The position numbers and the translations under genes were made by a program. The notes beneath the pieces were generated by a model, which worked only from the letters and a program-made list of their open reading frames with translations, made no database searches and was not told the origin of the DNA. This document shows positions 44,154 to 53,552 of a stretch of DNA of 64,000 nt, in pieces. Each line of letters begins with the position of its first letter. Positions within the stretch are counted from its first letter, which is position 1. Origin of the DNA: PGYR01 sp041675005 (lineage in GTDB: Bacteria > Bacteroidota > Ignavibacteria > Kapaibacteriales > UBA2268); contig JBAYUQ010000002.1 of NCBI GenBank assembly GCA_041675005.1, positions 62,001 to 126,000 of the forward strand. The letters are read 5' to 3'.

Positions 44154-46610
44154 ATGAAAACACATATATATAAAATAGTAATAGTATTATTTATCATTCT
44201 AAATGCTAGTATATCTTACTCTCAGGAAAATGCAAGCGAAGGTACAAGGTTTCTCATAGCATTCCCACAGAATGAAAGAACTAGTAATTCAAGTAGGGAT
44301 GATTTTAATACAAATGTAAAATTGGCAATATATATTAGTAGTTCAACAGATGCTACTATCACATTAGAAAATCATTCGAACTCAAAGGTATTAACTCGAA
44401 CTATTAAGAAAGATGAGGTACTAACCTTAGACAATTTTGAATTAGGTAAGCAAAGTGAAATAGAAGAAACTTCTGATGGATTGATTAGTAACAAAGTTAT
44501 TGAGATATTATCTGATAAACCTATTTCAGTTTTTGTAATAAATTCTAAGAATAATACATCTGATGGCTATTTAGCATATCCTGTTTCTGAATGGGGTAAT
44601 AATTATATTCATAATTCTTTTTATCATCTTTATCGTAATCGAGAGTCACGATCATCTGGGTTTACAATTCTTTCACAAAAAGATAGCACATTAATAAAAG
44701 TGATATTGAAAGGCAGAGGATTCGATAAGGGTAGTACGAAAACTGGGAATCTGGAGTTAGGTGATACCATTTACATAAATCTAAATAAAAATGAATCCTA
44801 TTCGGTTAAAACAAAGTCCAATTTCAATAATACTTTTGATTTATCAGGCACACTTATAATTGGAAATAATCCTATTGGTCTCCTCTCTTTTCACGAGAGA
44901 ACATTGATACCTCAAGACGATCCAGACAATGGGTATGATCATCTAATTGAAATGATGCAACCACTTTCGAATTGGAGAAATAAATTCATTTCGGTTGATT
45001 TTGGACGTGAAATGGGTGACTTTTTCCGAGTATTGCCTCTAAATGATAATACTAACCTTACTATAACTAATTATAACGAAAGTGGTGTTTTAAATAAAAC
45101 TGAGACTATAAATATCAATACAGGTGGAGGATTCTATGAGTTCAATAATGCAAAAATCAATAGTTATAATAGTCAAAACTTAGTCGGCATAAAAGGATCT
45201 ACAATATGGGAATCTGATCAACCTATTTTAGTAACTCAATATGCATATTCTCAGGATTGGGAAAAGATAAGAAGTAATACAAGATTTGATAACTATGACC
45301 CATTCATGCTAAATCTAATAAATGAGGAACAATTTACAAATAATATTAGATTTCTTGTTCCATCTTATAATGATTTTGATAAGCATAATATTAATATGAT
45401 TGTCAATATTGATCCCAATTTAGATATCAATAATCAACTTGAGTCTATTGAGTATGATGGAACACCTATTTATATAATTTATCCTGAATTAAAAAATAAT
45501 AGAATAGGTAATACTAATTATTATTGGCTAAGGTTTCAAGTTAATTCAGGAGTACATTCAATTAATTCTGAAGTTAGATTAGCAGCATTTCTTTATGGTT
45601 TTGGCTCTGCTGATTCTTATGGTATGCAAACAGCACTAGGGAATTTACCGTTGAAAGACACACTTGTATCTAGAACTAATTCATTTGATTGTGATTCATT
45701 TAACTTAGATTATAAGATTAAAAGTACATTTGGTGCAGATGGTTCTCAAGGTTACTACTCAAAAGATTACAAATTCTCGGATTTTAAAGTTATAACTGCT
45801 GATGGAATAGAATATGATTATAGTATATCTGCAGACAGTTTAGTTATCAACTTCACTGGCTATCTTACTAATAAACCATTTGAATCGAAATATATAATTG
45901 AGGCCATTTCTGAAACAGGTAAAGTTTTTTATGATACTGTCTATTATAGATTTAATAAATCTATTCCATTAAATAATCCCAAGGTATCCAAAATCACTCC
46001 TGGAGATGAAATATATTTTACAGTTTCACTTAATGAAGCCAAAGATACTCTAGCATTTCTTAATAATTATACTATTTCATTTAAGTTTTATAGAGAATGG
46101 TTCGAGTTATTAGATTTTGAGATACTTGGTGAATCAGTTATAACTCAATTGACCGACACTACAATCAACGATACTATTTACTATCAACTAAATTATGATT
46201 TACCTCGAAGTCATATAACATCTGGAAATTCGGTGGTTATATTACTTCGATCACTATTGAACAAAGATTCACTATTTACACCTGAATTTGCTTTATTCAG
46301 TAAAGAAGGTAATGATTGCTATTATGGAAGCAAAAGCGATACGGTAAATGTAGATATATGCGTACATGGGCTCAGAGTAATAGAGATGAATTGGGATGAG
46401 GATTTGGTAATTAATAAGTCAGTGCTATCTTCCAATTCTAAAACTGTGATATCAATCTATAATTACGAGGGTAGGGAAATAATAAGTAATTATATTTTAA
46501 ATGATGGTCAAGAAGTTGACCTTAATACTCTACTCAAAAATAAAGGCTTATATTTTATAAAGAACACGAGAATAGAAAATAGTATCCCGTTAAAATATTT
46601 TCATTTTTAA
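44154..46610 (+). CDS. Large secreted protein, IgGFc-binding-like N-terminus, probable T9SS cargo
   Basis: An 818-residue exported protein with a signal peptide (cleavage after SYSQ, residue 24). The N-terminal region (about 28-470) resembles IgGFc-binding N-terminal domains found in Bacteroidota surface proteins: SEGTRFLIAFPQNER, KPISVFVINSKNNTSDGYLA, EWGNNYI, LIEMMQPLSNW, QPILVTQYAYS. A beta-rich segment follows to about 740. The last 70 residues (SKTVISIYNYEGREII, KNKGLYFIKNTR) look like a divergent type A T9SS sorting domain. Inference: a cell-surface adhesin-like protein. It is a single gene flanked by gaps of 130 and 104 bp. Confidence 0.72.
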   Translation: MKTHIYKIVIVLFIILNASISYSQENASEGTRFLIAFPQNERTSNSSRDDFNTNVKLAIYISSSTDATITLENHSNSKVLTRTIKKDEVLTLDNFELGKQSEIEETSDGLISNKVIEILSDKPISVFVINSKNNTSDGYLAYPVSEWGNNYIHNSFYHLYRNRESRSSGFTILSQKDSTLIKVILKGRGFDKGSTKTGNLELGDTIYINLNKNESYSVKTKSNFNNTFDLSGTLIIGNNPIGLLSFHERTLIPQDDPDNGYDHLIEMMQPLSNWRNKFISVDFGREMGDFFRVLPLNDNTNLTITNYNESGVLNKTETININTGGGFYEFNNAKINSYNSQNLVGIKGSTIWESDQPILVTQYAYSQDWEKIRSNTRFDNYDPFMLNLINEEQFTNNIRFLVPSYNDFDKHNINMIVNIDPNLDINNQLESIEYDGTPIYIIYPELKNNRIGNTNYYWLRFQVNSGVHSINSEVRLAAFLYGFGSADSYGMQTALGNLPLKDTLVSRTNSFDCDSFNLDYKIKSTFGADGSQGYYSKDYKFSDFKVITADGIEYDYSISADSLVINFTGYLTNKPFESKYIIEAISETGKVFYDTVYYRFNKSIPLNNPKVSKITPGDEIYFTVSLNEAKDTLAFLNNYTISFKFYREWFELLDFEILGESVITQLTDTTINDTIYYQLNYDLPRSHITSGNSVVILLRSLLNKDSLFTPEFALFSKEGNDCYYGSKSDTVNVDICVHGLRVIEMNWDEDLVINKSVLSSNSKTVISIYNYEGREIISNYILNDGQEVDLNTLLKNKGLYFIKNTRIENSIPLKYFHF

Positions 46611-46648
46611 ATTACTAATTAATAATTTATATTATTACTTGTTTTATT

Positions 46649-46671
46649 GTAAAAATCATTTATATTTTTAC
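46649..46671. other. AT-rich inverted repeat between secreted protein and flhF
   Basis: GTAAAAAT and ATTTTTAC are exact complements 7 nt apart. There is no T-run, so it may be a weak transcript end for the secreted-protein gene or an operator for the flhF operon that begins 44 bp later. No function can be assigned from sequence. Confidence 0.3.
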
Positions 46672-46714
46672 GTTATATAAATCTGTATATCTGCATTAAT
46701 TGGTAATTGAATAG

Positions 46715-47704
46715 ATGAGAATAAAGAAGATAATTGCTGAAAACCTAAGTGAAGGTAAAGTTCTTATAAAAAAAGAACTTGGAGAAGATGCAATAATACT
46801 ATCTACTAGGAATATTAAAAATAGTGAAACCGGTAAGGACACTATAGAGATAGTAGCTGCTATTGATGAGAAAATAAAAATCCTGCCTAAAGTAGATCCA
46901 AAATCAAGATTAAAGGTTGAAGAAATTGATAATGGTAAAATAGAAAAACTTATTGAGTCCATTAATTACCCATTTCTGAGCTATTTAGATAGGAATCTTT
47001 CCGAGAAATATATTTATCTTAAAAAACTGGGCTTCGATGAGGCCTTTATTGGTCCAACTTTACAATCTCTTTCCAAATCTAACAATCTCGATATTTCAGA
47101 AGGTGATTTACTTAATTCAATTATTAGTAAAATTAAAATTGAGAATCTATTTCAAAAACGAATCTCACGAAAAGTATATGGGTTTGTTGGTTCACCGGGT
47201 GTTGGTAAATCCTCTACACTTTTGAAGTTTGCAGTTATCCATAAGCTTATGAACTCATCTAATGTACTTGTAATTGGTGCCAATAATCACAATTTTGGGG
47301 CAAATGATTTGTTAGCCGCTTATTGTAAAATGTTAGATTTGAATTATGAAAAAGCGGGTTCAGAAGAAGAGCTTAATCGTCTAATCGACAATAAAAAAGC
47401 TTATGATTTGATTTTAATTGACTTCGATAGTAAATCAAAATATACAAATTCTTCCCTTGAGAATATACTAATATTGCCGGTAAACGGTACGCAACAATAT
47501 TTATCACAGCAATTGAATGAATATAGTAGTAGTTATATTGGGCTTTCAGGATTAGATGAAAAATTTGAAATTCAACCAATTCTTGAACTTTTTATAAATA
47601 AGAATCTAACATTTTGCTTCTATACAAATGGCTCTAATATACCAGATGATATAGAACTTGCGGACGTAAGTGGAATTAAAAAGATGATACTTAGCAATGG
47701 ATAA
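46715..47704 (+). CDS. flhF: Flagellar biosynthesis protein FlhF, divergent G domain
   Basis: A 329-residue SRP-type GTPase homologue involved in flagellar placement. The N-terminus MRIKKIIAENLSEG...LGEDAIILSTR is typical of FlhF. The P-loop GSPGVGKSS (159-167) and the C-terminal TNGSNIPDDIELAD (304-317) are present. The catalytic DTAG region reads IDFDSKSKY (235-243), and the TKLD guanine-specificity motif reads SGLDE (278-282). It is also shorter than most FlhF proteins in the middle region. GTP hydrolysis and even nucleotide specificity may therefore be altered. It heads a long operon and overlaps flhG by 8 bp. Confidence 0.85.
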   Translation: MRIKKIIAENLSEGKVLIKKELGEDAIILSTRNIKNSETGKDTIEIVAAIDEKIKILPKVDPKSRLKVEEIDNGKIEKLIESINYPFLSYLDRNLSEKYIYLKKLGFDEAFIGPTLQSLSKSNNLDISEGDLLNSIISKIKIENLFQKRISRKVYGFVGSPGVGKSSTLLKFAVIHKLMNSSNVLVIGANNHNFGANDLLAAYCKMLDLNYEKAGSEEELNRLIDNKKAYDLILIDFDSKSKYTNSSLENILILPVNGTQQYLSQQLNEYSSSYIGLSGLDEKFEIQPILELFINKNLTFCFYTNGSNIPDDIELADVSGIKKMILSNG

Positions 47705-48470
47705 ACCAACAAAATTCATAACCATCTGTAGTGGTAAAGGCGGAGTTGGTAAAAGCTTTGTTGCTGCTAATTTGGCATATCTACTTTCTCAAAAAGGAAA
47801 GACTTTACTTTGGGATTCAAATCTAAATTTTCCAAATTTACATTTGATATTAGGAGTTGACCCTCCATTAAGATTGAATGATTATATCAGCTCTAATGTT
47901 AAGTTCAAAGATACTATATTTAAAGTAAAACAGGATTTCGATTTAATAATAGATAGCCCACTCAGCGATCGGCTCGATAGTGAGCACAGCGAGAAATTCT
48001 ATGAAATATATCAAGAAATTAAAGCACTTGACACTTATGACTACGTAGTAATAGATACTATGCCTGGGGCAGGTGAATTAGTACTCGAGTCATGCATTTT
48101 ATCGGATTTATCTATAGTTTTAATTACAGATGAGCCAACAACTATAGTTGATTCTTATGGACTTCTTAAACTCATAATACCATTTGTTGAGTCAGATAAA
48201 ATTGGATTATTAGTAAATAATGTGATTGATGAAGAAGATTACGATGAGATAATAAGTAAGATAAATCTGACAACAAATAAGTTTTTAGGGGTCAATTTCA
48301 ATAATGTTGGATTCATTCCTTATGATCGAGAAGTAAGAAAATCTATACAAACTCAAGAATTAATCATTATAAGCAATAATAATTCACCAGTTTCAAAAAA
48401 CTTGCACGATATTTGCGGACGTATAGAACAGTATTTGAAATCTAAAAATCTAATTAATGAGAATAGATAG
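47697..48470 (+). CDS. flhG: FlhG/MinD-like ATPase
   Basis: A 257-residue ParA/MinD-superfamily ATPase that works with FlhF to set flagellar number. The deviant Walker A motif is KGGVGKS (14-20) followed by FVAAN; LLWDSNLNFPN (38-46) replaces the more usual DADLGxAN; YDYVVIDTMPG (114-124) is the Walker B/switch region. A C-terminal amphipathic helix (KNLHDICGRIEQYLKSKN) could bind membrane. The 8-bp overlap with flhF supports coupled synthesis. Confidence 0.88.
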   Translation: MDKPTKFITICSGKGGVGKSFVAANLAYLLSQKGKTLLWDSNLNFPNLHLILGVDPPLRLNDYISSNVKFKDTIFKVKQDFDLIIDSPLSDRLDSEHSEKFYEIYQEIKALDTYDYVVIDTMPGAGELVLESCILSDLSIVLITDEPTTIVDSYGLLKLIIPFVESDKIGLLVNNVIDEEDYDEIISKINLTTNKFLGVNFNNVGFIPYDREVRKSIQTQELIIISNNNSPVSKNLHDICGRIEQYLKSKNLINENR

Positions 48471-48471
48471 T

Positions 48472-48885
48472 ATGGATGAGAAAGATTTAGCAAAATCAAA
48501 AGAAGCCGATACTAAAGCTCAAAAAGAAAAAGAAAAAGAGCTAAAGAAACGTCAGAAAGAAGAGCAGAAGAAAGCAAATGCAATAGTAATATCTCCATTC
48601 AAAAGTTTATTACTAGCAGCACTTATATTCACAATAATAGGTTTCTTAGTATTCTATTTCGGTTCTGAATTTGACATAGTTGAGAGTAGCTATCGTGCAT
48701 TTCTGATATTTTCAACTATATATGTAGGTATTGGGTTGATAGTACTGATATTCTTCTATTCGCTTTATAGAATAAAAGTAAATGAATCAAAAAAAGAGAG
48801 TGAGAAAAGTAGTAATCAGAACTTTGATTATGAAGAAGACGAAATGGATAGAATAATGAGTGAATCAATACAAGAAAACGAATAA
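48472..48885 (+). CDS. Small two-TM protein in the flagellar operon
   Basis: About 137 residues. A strongly charged Lys/Glu coiled-coil N-terminus is followed by two membrane helices (LLLAALIFTIIGFLVFYFGS and IGLIVLIFFYSLYRI) and an acidic tail (DYEEDEMDRIMSES). I recognise no family. Position between flhG and fliA suggests a role tied to flagellar control or envelope placement. ATG 48472 follows the flhG stop by one base. An in-frame ATG at 48457 inside flhG is an alternative start. Confidence 0.6.
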   Translation: MDEKDLAKSKEADTKAQKEKEKELKKRQKEEQKKANAIVISPFKSLLLAALIFTIIGFLVFYFGSEFDIVESSYRAFLIFSTIYVGIGLIVLIFFYSLYRIKVNESKKESEKSSNQNFDYEEDEMDRIMSESIQENE

Positions 48886-48910
48886 TCAAACTACACTTAT
48901 CTATATATAA

Positions 48911-49672
48911 ATGAACATATCTGAAAATATTTGGTTAGAATACAAACAAGACCCTAATCAAGAGTTGAGAGGCAAATTATTTGTTCAATATTCTTGGATA
49001 GTCAATTATGTATTGAGTAAACTCAAAGTACCAGATAACTCAATCCTAGAGAGAGGAGATTTGGTTAATATAGGAATGATAGGACTTAGCCAATCAATAG
49101 ATAGGTTTGATTTAGATAAGAATGTGAAATTCGAAAGTTATGCTATAACTAGAGTGAGAGGTACTATACAAGATGAGTTAAGAAAACTCGACTGGCTATC
49201 TCGTACGGCAAGGAAGAAAGTAAACAGTCTAAACGAAATAAAAGAAAAAATATTAAAAGAAAATGGAATAGATGTCTCGGACGAAGAGATAATTCAAAAA
49301 TTAGAGTTAACAAGCGATCAATATAATAGCTATTTACAAGCTATGGAGGCCTCTCGTAACACACATTCATTCATAGATAGTAGTGTTGATACTGATAATG
49401 AGGGCTATTCATTGGTGGATAATATCACTTATGATAATGATGCGAATCAACTAGATGATTTGATTGAAACTGAAAAAATTGATTTTTTAACCTCGTACTT
49501 GAAAGATTTACCAGAGAAAAAAAGACTAGTAATAGCTCTTTATTATTACGAAAATTTAACTTTTAAAGAAATTGGCAAGCTGATTGATGTGACTGAAGGT
49601 AGAGTAAGTCAAATACACTCAGAAGTCATTAAAGAATTAAAGGTTAAAATAAATAAATATGAGAATGCTTAG
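48911..49672 (+). CDS. fliA: Flagellar sigma factor (sigma-28)
   Basis: A 253-residue sigma-70 family factor without region 1.1. Region 2 (LERGDLVNIGMIGLSQSIDR and FESYAITRVRGTIQDELRKL) is of FliA type, including the typical DWLSRTAR segment leading into region 3. Region 4 is LPEKKRLVIALYYYENLTFK followed by EIGKLIDVTEGRVSQIHSE. It directs transcription of late flagellar genes. It sits 25 bp after the small membrane protein gene, and its end overlaps the HDOD gene by 14 bp. Confidence 0.93.
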   Translation: MNISENIWLEYKQDPNQELRGKLFVQYSWIVNYVLSKLKVPDNSILERGDLVNIGMIGLSQSIDRFDLDKNVKFESYAITRVRGTIQDELRKLDWLSRTARKKVNSLNEIKEKILKENGIDVSDEEIIQKLELTSDQYNSYLQAMEASRNTHSFIDSSVDTDNEGYSLVDNITYDNDANQLDDLIETEKIDFLTSYLKDLPEKKRLVIALYYYENLTFKEIGKLIDVTEGRVSQIHSEVIKELKVKINKYENA

Positions 49673-50555
49673 TAATAATATCATAAAACGTCTTTCTAGG
49701 ATTGAAGATTTACCTTCTATTCCCATTGTCTTAACAGAAATTATGACAATGTTGGATGATGAAAATCTAAAATCAAAAAATCTTGCCGAGACTATAGAAA
49801 GGGATCAAATGTTAACTACTCGAGTTTTAAGGGTAGCAAATTCTCCTTACTATGGGTTTACTAGAAAAATATCAACCATAGAGCTAGCTATAGCGCTGAT
49901 AGGTATAAATACTATCCGTGATATAGTCACGGGTATTATGGTTAAACGAATTTTTGTAAATACTCATAAGTCTGTAATTGATTTAGATTCATATTGGAAA
50001 TATAGTATATTCTGTGCTGGAGCAACAAAGTATTTCGCTGGTAAATTGAAATACAGACCACTAGGTGAATCATTTGTAACAGGGCTTATGCACGATATGG
50101 GTGTTTTATTATTGAGTACCTATTTTTCTCACGAATACAAAGAAGTACTAATCCAACTAGAGATGGATCAAAGGTATTCGCTAGTACAAGCTGAACAAAA
50201 AATATTGCAAACTAATCATGCTGAAGTAGCTTCTTGGTTAGCAGATAAGTGGAATTTACCTTCTAAAATTTGTGTTGCCCTTAAAAATCATCACTACTAT
50301 TTCAGTAATATAGATGTAAAAGATGTGATAAACGAACAACCACTTACTGTGGCCGTTGCAATATCAGAGTACTTTGCAAAAGAATTAGGGTTTATGACTT
50401 GGAACAATGAAATGACAGATTCTAAGCTTTTTGTTGGCCCAGAGATTTTCACTTCAAATGATGATACTATGTTTGACGCTAACAGTTCAATATCACTTAT
50501 TAAACAAGATTTATTAAAGGAATTTGATAAATATAGTTTCTTTACAGAGATGTAG
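49659..50555 (+). CDS. HDOD-domain signalling protein
   Basis: A 298-residue cytoplasmic protein dominated by an HDOD domain: IEDLPSIPIVLTEIMTML, TTRVLRVANSPYYGFTRKIS, IELAIALIGINTIRDIV, then VTGLMHDMGVLLLS. The domain is related to HD phosphohydrolases but usually lacks the catalytic metal site; here HD remains in LMHDMG. Known relatives act in motility, signal transduction and biofilm control. It overlaps fliA by 14 bp and abuts the next gene with no gap, so it belongs to the flagellar operon. Confidence 0.88.
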   Translation: MRMLSNNIIKRLSRIEDLPSIPIVLTEIMTMLDDENLKSKNLAETIERDQMLTTRVLRVANSPYYGFTRKISTIELAIALIGINTIRDIVTGIMVKRIFVNTHKSVIDLDSYWKYSIFCAGATKYFAGKLKYRPLGESFVTGLMHDMGVLLLSTYFSHEYKEVLIQLEMDQRYSLVQAEQKILQTNHAEVASWLADKWNLPSKICVALKNHHYYFSNIDVKDVINEQPLTVAVAISEYFAKELGFMTWNNEMTDSKLFVGPEIFTSNDDTMFDANSSISLIKQDLLKEFDKYSFFTEM

Positions 50556-51743
50556 ATGAGAAAAAGCAAAATAGGACATAGAAAATACATCAGAAAAATC
50601 ATCCAAATGGAAGATAAGATGGATTCTTTGTTTGAAATTGTTAATTCCCAAGACTTCCGTTCCCTCTTATTGGTTATTGAAAAAGAATTGGATAAGCGTT
50701 TTAGTATAATTGAATCCAAAATAGAGCTTGATAACCAAGATTACATCGAAATCTTTGAATCTTCACTAGAAAAAAAGAAGTATTTAGAAAAAGAAACTAC
50801 GTATCTCAGTGAAGAAGGTATATTAGATTGGGTAAAATCAACTGGAAAAACCCAAATAGTGCCCTCCCCCTTTTACTCCTATGGTAAAGCTGCTGTGATT
50901 ATAACTCCGTTATTCAACAATGAGATACATATAGGATTCTACCTAGCACTAAGTAAGAACAATAGACTATTATTTGATGATGTGCAAATCAATAATATTG
51001 ATAGATTAGTGTTACTTTTTAACTCTAAATTAATATCACTTTATTATGAGCTAAAGATGAAATCTATGGCTAGTAGTCTAGAATATTACGAAAAAATCAT
51101 TCTTAGTAGTGTTAATTATCTTGATGGTAAACTAATAGTTGAAAGTACTTCTGAAAAGATAAATCAATCCCTTTCAATTGTAAAAAGCAATTTGGATTTA
51201 ATTGATAATGATTCAGAGACTTTTTATACTAGATTAAATAAAATCACAAGTGAAATTGATAATATTTCTGAATTGAATTCTAAGTTAACTGAGGAAATTG
51301 GTGATAATCTAGACAATATGAGCAGTAAACTTAGTTTAGATGAGATAATCAATGAAATACTTGAGGTTATGAATCATGACTTTTTGAATACTAACTTAGA
51401 TATCAGTTTTATTGAATCTACAGAAAAGTTCTATATTAGCACTTCTAAAGGTAAAATTAGATCAGCAATTATTAATCTACTTGTACATATACTTAATCAA
51501 GCTGAACAGTTCAAAGTGCTTAATATATACTATAAGACAGTTAATAATAGGGCTAATATTTCCTTTTACCTAGGTGTAGAGAATTATTCTTTTACAAATA
51601 ATATGACTTTAGATTCCCCAGTGGAAGTACCGATACCAAAAGAACTAGAAATAACTAAAAAGCTATTAAATAGTATTAATTCCAGACTCGAAATAGTATA
51701 TGTCGAGGAATTAGGATATTTTTTCAATATTTTAGTTAAATGA
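50556..51743 (+). CDS. Degenerate sensor-kinase-like protein
   Basis: A 395-residue soluble protein. The N-terminal part (to about 170) looks like a GAF-type sensor: FSIIESKIELDNQDYIEIFE, then AAVIITPLFNNEIHIGFYLA. Helices that could form a dimerisation bundle follow. The C-terminal part recalls a HATPase fold: KGKIRSAIINLLVHILNQAE corresponds to the N-box region, but the usual N, DxGxG and GxGxG residues are not seen. No phospho-accepting histidine in an HE context is visible. Inference: a kinase relic acting as a non-catalytic sensor or scaffold. The ATG follows the HDOD stop directly, and the end overlaps the next gene by 4 bp. Confidence 0.6.
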   Translation: MRKSKIGHRKYIRKIIQMEDKMDSLFEIVNSQDFRSLLLVIEKELDKRFSIIESKIELDNQDYIEIFESSLEKKKYLEKETTYLSEEGILDWVKSTGKTQIVPSPFYSYGKAAVIITPLFNNEIHIGFYLALSKNNRLLFDDVQINNIDRLVLLFNSKLISLYYELKMKSMASSLEYYEKIILSSVNYLDGKLIVESTSEKINQSLSIVKSNLDLIDNDSETFYTRLNKITSEIDNISELNSKLTEEIGDNLDNMSSKLSLDEIINEILEVMNHDFLNTNLDISFIESTEKFYISTSKGKIRSAIINLLVHILNQAEQFKVLNIYYKTVNNRANISFYLGVENYSFTNNMTLDSPVEVPIPKELEITKKLLNSINSRLEIVYVEELGYFFNILVK

Positions 51744-53071
51744 AAACCCTCATATTTATATTATTATTATTTACTAGTACCGTAGTTTATTCTACGGAAT
51801 TACTAGATGCTATAAAAATAGATAATAATACACTTTTACTAAGATTTAATGATAGGGCCACATATTCTACTAGTCTATCAGATGACAAAAAGAACATTTC
51901 TATCGAGTTAAAAAATACAAAAAATCTTATCGGTAAAAACAGTGTTAGATTTGATTCAGAATTAATCAAGGAAATATTTGTTACTACAAAGAACAGTAAT
52001 TTGCTTGTTAATATAATGTTGAAGAATAACTCAGGGTTTAATACATTCCAACTCCCCTATTCTAACTCAATTGTTATAGATGTATTTGATTGGAACAAAG
52101 TATCTGCAATTGAAGATAAATACAGAAGTGGATTATTTGCTTATGAAAGTAGTCTTTACAAACAATCTATAAATTTATTCAAAGAATCTAAAGAACAAAT
52201 GAATTCTGCTCGCTCTATGCTGGGAATAGTGTATTTATTAGAAGATAGTTTGGAAGCATCGTTTAATCAGCTTACAATTGCGGCTCGCAATAATTCGATA
52301 ATACCTGATGTTTATGCGGCTCTGAGTCAAATTTATACTGAAAAAGGTAGTCATACAAAAGCTCAGTATTTCAAAAATAAATTTCTGGCAAGTCTCTCAA
52401 TTAAAGATACAAATTATCAATACCCACAATTAATATTTACTAAATCAAACATAGATAGTCTCAAACTAGATGAATTCGTAGATACTTCTGATGTTGACTT
52501 AGAGGTAGTTGCAAATAATGAACGCTTTTCAAATTTATTTGATGAAGATACTAACAGAAAGAAAATAGAATCTGATGCAAAGAATCAATTAGAGAACGAA
52601 GATGCCTTTTTAGGAATGAAGAGTTTCTTGAAATATGTTATAATTGGCTTATTAATTTTAATTCTATTTATAATCTCGTTGTATTTGAAATGGCGAAAGT
52701 CAAAGGTTTATAACCAAAATAAAGAAGCCAAAGTTAGCTTCGAACAAGAGTTGAAACAGATTACTTCACAAGTAAAGAAAGAAGGTGGTATTGTTGTAGA
52801 TAGGACTGATGATTCTGAAGAAGTAAACTACAAACCTAAGGTGGAAGTAAAGGAAAAACAGACACAAAGCGGTAAGTTAACTAAAGAATCGAATATAAAA
52901 TCTACTGATACTGATAAGAAAATAGAGGCGAAAGAATTACTTTCGGCTATCAACGACATCAAAGCTTCAAATATCAATATTAGTCCAAACAATCCAGAGT
53001 TGGATAATAATGAACTAAAATCAAAACTTTATAGCAAGTTCAACGTTGATAGTAATAGAAACAATCAATAA
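51740..53071 (+). CDS. Exported AMIN/TPR-like membrane protein
   Basis: A 443-residue protein with a signal peptide (about 1-18). A beta-rich domain (about 20-120: NTLLLRFNDRATYSTSLSDD, SIVIDVFDW) resembles an AMIN-type periplasmic domain. Two or three TPR-like helices follow (LFAYESSLYKQSINLFKESK; PDVYAALSQIYTEKGSHTKA). A single membrane helix (FLKYVIIGLLILILFIISLY, about 296-315) precedes a charged, disordered cytoplasmic tail. The overall plan recalls FimV-type envelope proteins, but homology is not established. It overlaps the preceding gene by 4 bp and lies 7 bp before the CTD protein. Confidence 0.6.
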   Translation: MKTLIFILLLFTSTVVYSTELLDAIKIDNNTLLLRFNDRATYSTSLSDDKKNISIELKNTKNLIGKNSVRFDSELIKEIFVTTKNSNLLVNIMLKNNSGFNTFQLPYSNSIVIDVFDWNKVSAIEDKYRSGLFAYESSLYKQSINLFKESKEQMNSARSMLGIVYLLEDSLEASFNQLTIAARNNSIIPDVYAALSQIYTEKGSHTKAQYFKNKFLASLSIKDTNYQYPQLIFTKSNIDSLKLDEFVDTSDVDLEVVANNERFSNLFDEDTNRKKIESDAKNQLENEDAFLGMKSFLKYVIIGLLILILFIISLYLKWRKSKVYNQNKEAKVSFEQELKQITSQVKKEGGIVVDRTDDSEEVNYKPKVEVKEKQTQSGKLTKESNIKSTDTDKKIEAKELLSAINDIKASNINISPNNPELDNNELKSKLYSKFNVDSNRNNQ

Positions 53072-53078
53072 ATTATAA

Positions 53079-53549
53079 ATGAAATTATTTTTACTATTAA
53101 TATCTACTACTTTGTTAATTGCATTTAATTATAGCAATTCGCAGACTATTGGTATTAATTCAAAGAATAATAAAGTAATATCCTCGAAAACCTCTATACT
53201 ACAACCAAGTCAAAAACCTGATGGCATAATAATTGATAGTAAACAACTAAGCAAAACGGCTGGATTAGACCAAGATACTTCACGAGCTAAAAGTGAAATA
53301 ACTCGAGTCTATACAAGAGATAATTTGAAATTTTATATCGAAATTAAATTAAAAGAAGACTTAATTCCAATAAAATTACAAATTTATAATATGTTAGGTA
53401 ACTTAGTAAAAGACGTGCATGATGGTACAGTTGTAGGCAAACAAGTTGAGTTTGATTTTGATGCTTCCAATCTACCTAATGGTTTCTACCTATGTATTCT
53501 CCAAGGTCCTAACTTCCGTGATGCTGAAAAGTTTACAATATCAAGGTAG
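53079..53549 (+). CDS. Small protein consisting mainly of a T9SS sorting domain
   Basis: A 156-residue exported protein with a signal peptide (to about residue 22, NSQ). After a disordered spacer, the last 80 residues form a type A T9SS C-terminal domain: KLQIYNMLGNLVKDVHDGTV, then FDFDASNLPNGFYLCILQG and KFTISR. There is almost no passenger domain. Inference: a regulatory or accessory CTD protein rather than ordinary cargo; CTD-dominated proteins with a signalling role in T9SS are known in Porphyromonas (PorA), but relation is unproven. The PorV-like gene follows after 3 bp. Confidence 0.75.
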   Translation: MKLFLLLISTTLLIAFNYSNSQTIGINSKNNKVISSKTSILQPSQKPDGIIIDSKQLSKTAGLDQDTSRAKSEITRVYTRDNLKFYIEIKLKEDLIPIKLQIYNMLGNLVKDVHDGTVVGKQVEFDFDASNLPNGFYLCILQGPNFRDAEKFTISR

Positions 53550-53552
53550 CAA

